The notes under the pieces were generated by a model that did no database searches, was not told where the DNA came from, and worked only from the letters and a program-made list of their open reading frames with translations. The position numbers and the translations under genes are program-made. Positions 56,825-64,000 of a stretch of 64,000 nt of DNA are shown one piece after another; the first letter of the stretch is position 1, and each line of letters starts with the position of its first letter. Source of the stretch: Aureimonas sp. SK2 (GTDB taxonomy: Bacteria; Pseudomonadota; Alphaproteobacteria; Rhizobiales; Rhizobiaceae); NCBI RefSeq assembly GCF_029813115.1, contig NZ_JAPZDS010000012.1:62001-126000 (forward strand), given 5' to 3'.

Positions 56825-57532
56825 TCAGGCGTCCCGCATTTCGGCGAGGATGGCGCGCGCGGCGGCGAGGCGATCGGGCGACGCGATGATCGGCCGGGCG
56901 ACCACGAGATGGGTGGAGCCGTCGCGCAGGGCCTGCGCCGGGGTGACGACCCGCTTCTGGTCGCCGGCTTCGGAGCCGGCCGGCCGGATGCCGGGCGTAA
57001 CCAGCGCCATGCCGGGGCTGAGGATCTCCCGCACCAGGGCCGATTCCTGCGCCGAAGCGACGATGCCGCCGATGCCGGCCTCCGCCGCCTGGCGCGCGCG
57101 CAACTCGACGAGGTCGGACACGGAGCCCCCGTAGCCGGCCTCCCGCAGGTCCTCGTCCGAAAGAGAGGTGAGGACGGTGACGCCGAGAACGCAGAGACCG
57201 GAGCCCGCCGCCGCCTTGGCCGCTGCCTGCATCACCTGCGGATAGGCGTGGATCGTCGTCATCGTCGCGCCGAGGCCGGCGATGCTCTCGATGCCCTTTT
57301 CCACCGTGTTGGCGATGTCGTGCAGCTTGAGGTCGAGAAAGACCTTCTTGCCCATGCGGGCGAGTTCGCCGACCAGCGGCAGTCCGCCGGCGAAACCGAG
57401 CTGGTAGCCGATCTTGTAGAAGCCGACCTCCTCCCCGAGTTCCGTGACGATCGCTTCGGCCTCCGCGCGCGACGACACGTCGAGGCCGACGATCAGGCGG
57501 TCGCGCGGGGAAAGCGTGCTCGGGTCCGTCAT
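56825..57532 (-). CDS. pyrF: Orotidine 5'-phosphate decarboxylase
   Basis: PyrF makes UMP. The 235-residue TIM barrel has [17 protein letters not shown], the catalytic [15 protein letters not shown] (DxKxxD), [11 protein letters not shown], and [19 protein letters not shown]. The ATG at 57530-57532 follows the polA stop by one base, so the pair is likely translationally coupled. The longer frame start lies within polA and is unlikely. Confidence 0.95.
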   Translation of the reverse strand: MTDPSTLSPRDRLIVGLDVSSRAEAEAIVTELGEEVGFYKIGYQLGFAGGLPLVGELARMGKKVFLDLKLHDIANTVEKGIESIAGLGATMTTIHAYPQVMQAAAKAAAGSGLCVLGVTVLTSLSDEDLREAGYGGSVSDLVELRARQAAEAGIGGIVASAQESALVREILSPGMALVTPGIRPAGSEAGDQKRVVTPAQALRDGSTHLVVARPIIASPDRLAAARAILAEMRDA

Positions 57533-57533
57533 C

Positions 57534-60452
57534 TCAATGTGCCTCGTCCCAGTTTCCGGCCGCGCGCGCATCCACGACCAACGGCACGACGAGGTCGACC
57601 ACCGGATCGGCCGCCCCTTCCATGACGCGCTTCACCACGGGAATGGTCTCCTCGATCTCCTCGTCCGGCACCTCGAAGACGAGTTCGTCGTGGACCTGCA
57701 GGAGCATGCGCGCCGACAGGCGCTCCGCCCGCAGCGCGTCCTCCATGCGGATCATCGCGCGGCGGATGATGTCGGCGGCCGTGCCCTGGATCGGCGCGTT
57801 GATCGCCGCGCGTTCCACCGCGGCGCGCACCTGGGGGTTGGACGACTTGATGTCGGGATAATGCGCCCGCCGGCCGAACAGTGTCTCCACATAGCCCGTC
57901 TCCTTGGCGAAGGCCTTGGTGCGGTCCATGAAGTCGCGGATGCCGGGGAAGCGCTCGAAATAGCGCTTGATATAGCTCGACGCCTCGCCTTGCGGGATGG
58001 CGAGTTGGGCGGCGAGGCCGAAGGCGGAGATGCCGTAGACGATGCCGAAGTTGATCGCCTTGGCGCGGCGGCGCACCTCGGCCGGCATGCCCTCGACGGG
58101 AACGCCGAACATTTCGGATGCCGTCGTCGCATGGATGTCCTGTCCGGCCTGGAAGGCCTCCACGAGCTGCGGGATCTCTGCCATGTGGGCGAGGAGACGC
58201 AGCTCGATCTGCGAGTAGTCGGCCGAGAGCAGCTTGTGGCCGCCCGCCGCGACGAAGGCCGTGCGGATCTCGCGGCCCTCCTGCGTGCGGACGGGAATGT
58301 TCTGGAGGTTGGGCTCGGACGAGGACAGGCGGCCCGTCGTGGTCGAGGCCATCGCATAGGACGTGTGGATGCGCTCGGCCTCATCCATGTAGGTCGGTAG
58401 CGCGTCGGTATAGGTGCCCTTCAGCTTGGTGATCTGGCGCCAGTCGACGATGCGGCGCGGCAGCTCATGGCCCTGTGAGGCAAGGTCCTCCAAGAGCTTC
58501 GCGTCGGTCGCCCACTGCCCGGTCTTGGTCTTCTTGGCGCCGGGCAGGCCGAGCTTGCCGAACAGGATCTCGCCGAGCTGCTTCGGCGAGCCGATGTTGA
58601 AGGGCTCGCCGGCGAGGATGTGGATGTCGGCCTCCAGCCCCGCCGCCTTCTGCGCGAAACGGCCGGACAGGCGCGACAGGATCTGCCGGTCGGCGCGGAT
58701 GCCGCGCTCCTCCATGCGCGCGAGGACGGGCACGAGCGGGCGCTCCAGCCGCTCGTAGACGGCCGTCATGCCTTCGGCGGCAAGGCGGGGTTTGAGAACG
58801 CGCCAAAGGCGCAGCGTGACGTCGGCGTCCTCGGCGGCGTATTCCGTCACCTTGTCGATCGGGCAGGCGGCGATCGGCTTCGCGCTTTTTCCCGTGCCGA
58901 CGAGTTCCTTGTAGCTGATCGGCTTGTGGCCGAGGAAACGCTCCGAAAGCTCGTCCATGCCGTGGCCTTCGAGCGAGGACGAGGCGTCGAGCACGTAGGA
59001 GATCAGCATCGTGTCGTCGAAGGGCGCGAGCGCGACCCCATGCCGGAGCATGACGAGGTAGTCGTATTTGACGTTCTGCCCGACCTTGAGGATCGCGGGG
59101 TCGGTCAGCACCGGCTTCAGGAGATCGAGCACTACCCCAAGCGGGATCTGCTCGCCGACGCCCTGCCTGGCCTCGTCGCCCGACAGGAGGTCGCCCGCCC
59201 CCTCGCCGACGTGAGCGATCGGCACGTAAGCGGCCTCCCCGGGCGCGACGGCAAAGGACAGGCCGACAAGATCGGCCTTCATCGCGTCGAGCGCGGTGGT
59301 CTCGGTGTCGAAAGCGAGAATGCCGGTCTCGTAGGCGCGCGCGATCCAGCGCTTCAAGGCCGCCTCGTCGCGGACCGTCTCGTATCTCGTGCGATCGACG
59401 GGCTGCGAGGCCGCCTCGGTCAGCCGCTCGGCGGCCAGCGCCTTGGGGCTCATCGGAAGCGCGCCCTCCCCGCCCGCGCCGGCCGGCGCGCCAGGGTCGA
59501 GGTCGGGACCGCGCGCGGGCGCCTTGGTATCGACCTTGGCCGGCGCGACCTCTCCGGCGTCCGTGCCGAGCTTGGCGGCGACGCGGCGCGTCAGGGTGGT
59601 GAACTCCATCGCCTTGAGGAAGGCGACGAGCTTCTCGCCGTCCGGCTCGTGGATGAAGAGATCGTCCAGCGGCACGTCGAGCGGCGTGTTCTGATCGAGC
59701 GTCACGAGGCGCTTGGACAGGCGGGCCTGCTCGACATTGGCGAGGATCGACTCGCGGCGCTTGGCCTGCTTGATCTCCTCGGCGCGATCCAGAAGCGCCT
59801 CCAGCGTGCCGAAGGTCTCGAGGAGGTCGGCCGCCGTCTTCGGGCCGATGCCGGGAATGCCGGGCACGTTGTCGGAACTGTCACCGACCAACGCCTGGAG
59901 ATCGATCATCTTCTCGGGATAGACACCGAACTTCTCTTTGACCTCCTCCGGCCCGAGGCGCTTGTCCTTCATCTGGTCGTAGAGGATCACGCCGGGACCG
60001 ACGAGCTGCATCAGGTCCTTGTCGGAGGAGACGATGGTCACGTCCCCGCCCGCCTCCCGCGCGAGCCGCGCATAGGTCGCGATCAGGTCGTCGGCCTCGA
60101 AGCCCTCCTTCTCGATGCAGGGCAGGTCGAAGGCGCGCACCGCCTCGCGGATCAGGCCGAACTGCGGGCGCAGGTCCTCCGGCGGCGCCGGCCGGTTGGC
60201 CTTGTAGCCGTCGTAGAGCGCATTGCGGAACGTCGTCGAGGAATGGTCGAAGATGACGGCGAAATGCGTCGGCGCGACGCCGACCGACGTATCGCGCGAT
60301 TCCTCCACCAGCTTCCACAGCATGTTGCAGAAGCCGGACACGGCGCCCACGGGCATCCCGTCCGACTTGCGCGTCAGCGGCGGCAGCGCATGATAGGCCC
60401 GGAAGATGTAGGCCGAGCCATCGACGAGGAAGAGATGATCGCCTTTTTGCAT
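57534..60452 (-). CDS. polA: DNA polymerase I
   Basis: PolA fills gaps and removes RNA primers. The 972-residue protein has a 5'-3' exonuclease domain ([45 protein letters not shown]) and a 3'-5' exonuclease with intact motifs ([35 protein letters not shown]), so proofreading is expected. The polymerase domain has motif [17 protein letters not shown], motif [15 protein letters not shown] and motif [12 protein letters not shown]. The ATG at 60450-60452 precedes [14 protein letters not shown]; the longer frame is non-homologous. Confidence 0.97.
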   Translation of the reverse strand: MQKGDHLFLVDGSAYIFRAYHALPPLTRKSDGMPVGAVSGFCNMLWKLVEESRDTSVGVAPTHFAVIFDHSSTTFRNALYDGYKANRPAPPEDLRPQFGLIREAVRAFDLPCIEKEGFEADDLIATYARLAREAGGDVTIVSSDKDLMQLVGPGVILYDQMKDKRLGPEEVKEKFGVYPEKMIDLQALVGDSSDNVPGIPGIGPKTAADLLETFGTLEALLDRAEEIKQAKRRESILANVEQARLSKRLVTLDQNTPLDVPLDDLFIHEPDGEKLVAFLKAMEFTTLTRRVAAKLGTDAGEVAPAKVDTKAPARGPDLDPGAPAGAGGEGALPMSPKALAAERLTEAASQPVDRTRYETVRDEAALKRWIARAYETGILAFDTETTALDAMKADLVGLSFAVAPGEAAYVPIAHVGEGAGDLLSGDEARQGVGEQIPLGVVLDLLKPVLTDPAILKVGQNVKYDYLVMLRHGVALAPFDDTMLISYVLDASSSLEGHGMDELSERFLGHKPISYKELVGTGKSAKPIAACPIDKVTEYAAEDADVTLRLWRVLKPRLAAEGMTAVYERLERPLVPVLARMEERGIRADRQILSRLSGRFAQKAAGLEADIHILAGEPFNIGSPKQLGEILFGKLGLPGAKKTKTGQWATDAKLLEDLASQGHELPRRIVDWRQITKLKGTYTDALPTYMDEAERIHTSYAMASTTTGRLSSSEPNLQNIPVRTQEGREIRTAFVAAGGHKLLSADYSQIELRLLAHMAEIPQLVEAFQAGQDIHATTASEMFGVPVEGMPAEVRRRAKAINFGIVYGISAFGLAAQLAIPQGEASSYIKRYFERFPGIRDFMDRTKAFAKETGYVETLFGRRAHYPDIKSSNPQVRAAVERAAINAPIQGTAADIIRRAMIRMEDALRAERLSARMLLQVHDELVFEVPDEEIEETIPVVKRVMEGAADPVVDLVVPLVVDARAAGNWDEAH

Positions 60453-60599
60453 GAGGCGGGTCGTATCGCGGGGCGCGTCGTCTGTCCATCGGCGGGGCCG
60501 CGTGCCCCCCCTTCCGGCCATGGCCCGCAAGGCGAAACGCGACGCGCGCATATTACAAAGGTTTAATGCCTCCATTCACGCGTTCGTGAACGAAACCCA

Positions 60600-60628
60600 T
60601 TGAACTTAACACTGTCAGAGCGCATTTT
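60600..60628 (+). promoter_or_regulatory. Candidate promoter of the putative sRNA
   Basis: TTGAAC at 60600-60605 and CATTTT at 60623-60628 are separated by 17 bases, in a locally AT-rich stretch. A start at about 60636 would give a transcript of about 158 bases ending at the terminator near 60793. The -10 match is only moderate. Confidence 0.4.
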
Positions 60629-60635
60629 CTGACCA

Positions 60636-60793
60636 ACGACGCACACGATGACGTCGTGGTTCGGCCTCAAGCTCGTCCCCCGCTTTGAGCCGAATGTCCG
60701 GAGCGGATGTTCCCATCCCCCCTCACGGGAGTCCGCTCTACTCAGAAGGAGCCGTCGCGACAACCCCCCTCCAGTCCGCGACGGCTCTTTTCT
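60636..60793 (+). ncRNA. Putative small RNA between polA and an M20 peptidase gene (alpha-r7-like locus)
   Basis: The 506-base gap 60453-60958 has no coding signal but shows three successive stem-loops. They are: 60660-60694 (TTCGG-c-CTCAA with TTGAG-CCGAA); 60701-60738 (GAGCGGA with TCCGCTC, plus inner TCCC/GGGA); and 60750-60786 (AGCCGTCGCG with CGCGACGGCT). The last is followed by CTTTTCT, an intrinsic terminator. Each loop exposes a run of five or six C (GTCCCCCG, ATCCCCCCTC, AACCCCCCTCC), able to pair with Shine-Dalgarno sequences. From memory, the rhizobial alpha-r7 (Smr7C) sRNA family, 134-159 nt, is encoded beside polA. The 5' end is estimated. Confidence 0.6.
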
Positions 60794-60958
60794 GGCTCCC
60801 CCTCCCGTTTCGCTCCAGTTTTCGATCGGCCTGTTGCCCGTTTGCGTCAGCCGCTTCGACAACGGCCGCTTTGCGTCGCGCAGCGAGGCGCGCTATCGCA
60901 GAGCCGACCTGTCCGGCGCCACGCGCGGCTCCGCGACGCCAGCGAAAAGGGGGCTTCC

Positions 60959-62356
60959 ATGGCCGACCTCGACAGCGTGCTCGCCTGTCTCGACCTCAAT
61001 CTCGACCGCTCGGTGGAGCGCCTCCAGGATCTCCTGCGCATCCCCTCGATCTCGACCGATCCGGCCTATGCGGCCGAATGCCGTCGCGCGGCCGAGTGGC
61101 TGACGGGCGATCTCTCCGCCATCGGCTTCGAGGCGCGCGTCGCCGAGACCGCCGGCCATCCAATGGTGGTGGCGCATCGAAAAGGGCCGAAGGGCAGCCC
61201 CCATGTCCTCTTCTACGGTCACTACGACGTGCAGCCGGTCGATCCGCTCGACCTCTGGGACGCCGATCCGTTCGACCCCAAGGTTGTGGCGATGCCGGAC
61301 GGGACCCGCCGCATCACCGGTCGCGGCTCGGCCGACGACAAGGGGCAGTTGATGACCTTCGTCGAAGCCTGCCGCGCCTATATCGCCGAGACGAGCGGCC
61401 TGCCCTGTTCGGTCACGATCTTCCTGGAGGGCGAGGAAGAGTCCGGCTCGCCCTCGCTCCTCCCCTTCCTCGACGCCAATCGCGACGAACTCACCGCCGA
61501 CGTCGCGCTGATCTGCGACACCAACATGTGGGACCGCGAGACGCCCGCGATCTCGACGGGCCTGCGCGGGCTCGTCGGCGAGGAGGTGACGATCAAAGCC
61601 GCCTCCATGGACCTCCATTCCGGCTATTTCGGCGGCGCGGCGGCCAACCCGATCCGCGTGCTGGCCAAGATCCTCGCAGACCTCCACGACGCGGACGGCC
61701 GCGTCACCCTGCCCGGCTTCTACGACGGCGTGCCGGACCTGCCGGAGGACGTGCGCCGCGTGTGGAACGAACTTCCGTTCTCGGAAGAAGCGTTCCTCGG
61801 CTCGGTCGGCCTGTCGGTTCCGGCCGGCGAGAAAGGCCGCTCGGTGCTGGAGCAGACTTGGTCGCGCCCGACCGCCGAGGTCAACGGCATCGAGGGCGGC
61901 TATACCGGCAAGGGCTTCAAGACCGTGATCGCGGCCGAGGCTCATGCCAAGGTCTCGTTCCGCCTCGTCTTCGACCAGGACCCGGCCAAGATCCGCGAGA
62001 GCTTCCGCGCATTCGTGCGCGAGCGCCTGCCGGCGGACTGTTCGGTGGAGTTCCACGAGCACGGCGGCTCGCCGGCGATCCAGCTCCCCTTCGATTCGCC
62101 GGTGCTCCAGACAGCGCGCGAGGCCTTGTCGGACGAATGGCCGAAGCCGGCCGTGATGATCGGCATGGGCGGCTCGATCCCGGTCGTCGGCGAGTTCAAG
62201 CGCCGGCTCGGCATGCCCTCGCTCCTCATCGGCTTCGGCCTCGGCGACGACCGCATCCATTCGCCCAACGAGAAGTACGAGATGACCTCCTTCGCCAAGG
62301 GCCAGCGCTCCTGGGCGCGCGTGCTGGCGGCGCTGGGTGAAAAAGGCACGGGCTGA
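60959..62356 (+). CDS. M20-family metallopeptidase (dipeptidase-like)
   Basis: A 465-residue M20/M25/M40 zinc peptidase. Metal-site motifs are VLFYGHYDVQPVDP (HxD), GRGSADDKGQLMTF, FLEGEEESGSPSL (Glu general base and metal ligands) and LICDTNMWDRETP. The dimerisation domain follows, then the C-terminal His in GLGDDRIHSPNEKYEMTSFAKG. It probably hydrolyses dipeptides in the cytoplasm; the substrate is unknown. The ATG at 60959 follows AAAAGGGGG; an open frame continues upstream through the sRNA region but has no homology. Confidence 0.9.
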   Translation: MADLDSVLACLDLNLDRSVERLQDLLRIPSISTDPAYAAECRRAAEWLTGDLSAIGFEARVAETAGHPMVVAHRKGPKGSPHVLFYGHYDVQPVDPLDLWDADPFDPKVVAMPDGTRRITGRGSADDKGQLMTFVEACRAYIAETSGLPCSVTIFLEGEEESGSPSLLPFLDANRDELTADVALICDTNMWDRETPAISTGLRGLVGEEVTIKAASMDLHSGYFGGAAANPIRVLAKILADLHDADGRVTLPGFYDGVPDLPEDVRRVWNELPFSEEAFLGSVGLSVPAGEKGRSVLEQTWSRPTAEVNGIEGGYTGKGFKTVIAAEAHAKVSFRLVFDQDPAKIRESFRAFVRERLPADCSVEFHEHGGSPAIQLPFDSPVLQTAREALSDEWPKPAVMIGMGGSIPVVGEFKRRLGMPSLLIGFGLGDDRIHSPNEKYEMTSFAKGQRSWARVLAALGEKGTG

Positions 62357-62416
62357 GGCTCGACCATGCGTTCGGCCGCCCCTGTCCGTGCGGCCGAACG
62401 CTCTAGATGCGCCGCC

Positions 62417-62884
62417 ATGGACACGAGACCCGACGTGATGGACCAGCTTCGCCTCAACGCCCTCGACGACGAGGATCTCCGGATCATCTCCGCGCATGTC
62501 CAGGATGCGGTCCTGCGCGTCGGCGACTTGTCACTCGACGGGCGGGCCGGCCGGCTCCTCGTGCCCATGAACCGCTTCGCCTGGGAAGCGCAGAAGCCGC
62601 GCCGCTGGTTCGCCAAGCCCGAGCCCGGCGAGCGCCGCCGCAGCGTCCTGCGCATCGACCGGGTGCTGTCGGCAAGCCGCACGGGCATCGACCTCCAGGC
62701 GCCGGAGGACGTCCTGTCGCTCCTCGCCCTGCGCTGGCGGCCGGGCGATGCGCCTTCGGGGTCGATCGAGCTTGTCTTCGCGGGCGAAGCCGCGATAAGG
62801 CTCGACGTCGAATGTATCGAGGTCCAGCTATCCGATCTCGGCGCGTCCTGGAGCACCCTGTCACGTCCGATGCATCGGGTCTGA
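62417..62884 (+). CDS. DUF2948 family protein
   Basis: A 155-residue protein with the alphaproteobacterial DUF2948 pattern: MDQLRLNALDDEDLRIISAHVQDAVLRVGDL, GRLLVPMNRFAWEA, RRSVLRIDRVLSASRTGID, LSLLALRWRPGDAPSGSIELVFAGEAAIRLDVECIEVQLSDLG. The function is unknown. The gene regularly precedes hisD in rhizobia, as here. ATG at 62417 or the later ATG at 62438 may be used. Confidence 0.85.
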   Translation: MDTRPDVMDQLRLNALDDEDLRIISAHVQDAVLRVGDLSLDGRAGRLLVPMNRFAWEAQKPRRWFAKPEPGERRRSVLRIDRVLSASRTGIDLQAPEDVLSLLALRWRPGDAPSGSIELVFAGEAAIRLDVECIEVQLSDLGASWSTLSRPMHRV

Positions 62885-62939
62885 CGGGCGGTCCCGCGGC
62901 GCTCCGGGGCTTGCGATGGCCCCGAGGGAGATCCGTGCC

Positions 62940-64000
62940 TTGCCCCAGAGGCTGAATGCCGCCGAACCGGGCTTCGAGGTCCGGTTTCGCGACCTCCTCT
63001 CCGCCAAGCGGGAAGTTTCGGCCGATGTCGAGGCGACCGTGCGCGAGATCATCGACGCCGTGCGCCGCGGTGGCGACGAGGCGCTGATCGCCTACACGGA
63101 AAAGTTCGACCAGCTCTCGCTCACCCCCGAGACGCTGCGCGTCGGCGAGGCCGAGATCGAGGCCGCCTACCGCGCGACGCCGCCGGAGACGCTCGACGCC
63201 CTCACCCTCGCGCATCGGCGCATCACCAGCCATCACGAGCGGCAGCGTCCGAAGGACGACCGCTACGAGGACGAGATCGGCGCCGTGCTCGGCAGTCGCT
63301 GGACGGCGGTGGAATCGGTCGGGCTCTACGTGCCGGGCGGTGCCGCGAGCTATCCTTCGTCGGTCCTGATGAACGCGGTGCCGGCCAAGGTCGCGGGCGT
63401 CGAGCGGGTCGCCATGGTCGTGCCGGCCATGCGCGGCGCGCTCAACCCGCTGGTGCTGGCCGCCGCACGCATCGCCGGGGTAGACGAGATCTACCGGATC
63501 GGCGGCGCGCAGGCCATCGCCGCGCTCGCCTACGGCACGGACACGATCGCGCCCGTCGCCAAGATCGTCGGCCCCGGCAACGCCTATGTCGCGAGCGCCA
63601 AGCGACAGGTCTTCGGGACCGTCGGCATCGACATGATCGCCGGCCCGTCCGAAGTGCTGGTGATCGCCGACGAGGCCAACGACCCCGACTGGATCGCCGC
63701 GGACCTCCTCGCCCAGGCCGAGCACGACCGCTCGGCGCAGTCGATCCTCCTCACCGATTCGGCAACCTTCGCCGACGCGGTGGAAGCTGCCGTGGAGCGC
63801 CAGCTCGCCCGCCTGTCGCGGGCGGAGACGGCACGCGCGAGCTGGGAGGAGTTCGGCGCGACCATCGTCGTCTCCGACCTCCTAGCCGATGCCCCCCCGC
63901 TGGCCGACCGGCTGGCCGCCGAGCATCTGGAGATCGCGACCGCCGATCCGGAAGCGCTGTTCGCCCGGATCCGCAACGCGGGCGCCGTGTTTCTCGGCCG
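62940..64000 (+). CDS. hisD: Histidinol dehydrogenase (3' end cut by window edge)
   Basis: HisD oxidises histidinol to histidine in two NAD-dependent steps. About 353 residues are visible: REIIDAVRRGGDEALIAYTEKFDQ, SVGLYVPGGAASYPSSVLMNAVPAKVAGV, RIGGAQAIAALAYGTDTIAPVAKIVGPGNAYVASAKRQVFG and GIDMIAGPSEVLVIAD, then the zinc-binding AQAEHDRSAQSILLT. The frame runs off the window at LGR. TTG at 62940 with GGGAG nine bases upstream gives the family-like start (PQRLNAAEPGFE); an ATG at 62916 would add eight residues. Confidence 0.95.
   Translation, partial: MPQRLNAAEPGFEVRFRDLLSAKREVSADVEATVREIIDAVRRGGDEALIAYTEKFDQLSLTPETLRVGEAEIEAAYRATPPETLDALTLAHRRITSHHERQRPKDDRYEDEIGAVLGSRWTAVESVGLYVPGGAASYPSSVLMNAVPAKVAGVERVAMVVPAMRGALNPLVLAAARIAGVDEIYRIGGAQAIAALAYGTDTIAPVAKIVGPGNAYVASAKRQVFGTVGIDMIAGPSEVLVIADEANDPDWIAADLLAQAEHDRSAQSILLTDSATFADAVEAAVERQLARLSRAETARASWEEFGATIVVSDLLADAPPLADRLAAEHLEIATADPEALFARIRNAGAVFLG

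Overview
The window is a GC-rich chromosomal segment of an alphaproteobacterium of the order Hyphomicrobiales (Rhizobiales). The evidence is gene order and family content: pckA next to ChvI/ChvG, a truncated HprK with EIIA-Man and HPr, ahcY, a DivL-type kinase, a TsaE/sugar-kinase fusion with MurU, addB-addA, trxA, folC-accD-trpA-trpB-trpF, OlsB, and DUF1150/DUF2852/DUF2948/DUF3597 proteins. An Aurantimonadaceae-like member is possible, but family-level placement is a guess. The DNA is almost entirely coding. I saw no rRNA, tRNA, CRISPR array, prophage or plasmid genes; the only mobile DNA is one compact IS5-family element.

Layout. 1-2950: the 3' part of bluB, a universal stress protein, trpS and a DUF3597 gene. 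2970-3814: an insertion sequence whose TTA target lies on the murJ stop codon. 3815-12129 (minus): murJ-glnD, an SDR dehydrogenase and mutS. 12358-18664: a small exported protein, OlsB, an rRNA methyltransferase-TrmH-LspA chain, a CoxG-like protein, LapA-domain protein, IHF-beta and SppA. 18885-24025 (plus): the classic lptC-lptA-lptB-rpoN-hpf-ptsN block (LPS transport, sigma-54, ribosome hibernation, PTS-Ntr). 24094-26681 (minus): a small heat-shock protein with its DUF1150 partner, Tat-exported MsrB, a fasciclin protein and ArfB.

26802-34870 is the carbon/envelope signalling block: pckA (minus), then a PNPOx-like protein, ChvI, ChvG, HprK, EIIA-Man, HPr and AhcY. 35081-46906 carries a DivL-like pseudokinase with tyrosine in the H-box, the TsaE-AmgK fusion, MurU, and AddB/AddA. 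47031-52817 holds trxA, folC, accD and trpA-cutA-trpB-trpF. 52910-60452 (minus) holds a YgjP-like metallopeptidase, a DUF2852 protein, PhaZ, an acetyltransferase, a DUF1330 protein, pyrF and polA. Between polA and an M20 peptidase is a probable small RNA with three C-rich loops, at the locus where I recall the rhizobial alpha-r7 family being found. The window ends in DUF2948 and hisD.

Most of this is conserved backbone. The points most worth checking are the putative sRNA, the DivL-type kinase, the LacI-type operator cluster at pckA, a 24-bp palindrome before ahcY, the lptC start codon and the IS placement. I did not find convincing evidence for an entirely new multi-gene system. Gene starts were chosen by family length, Shine-Dalgarno match and overlap with the upstream gene; several are non-ATG and flagged.
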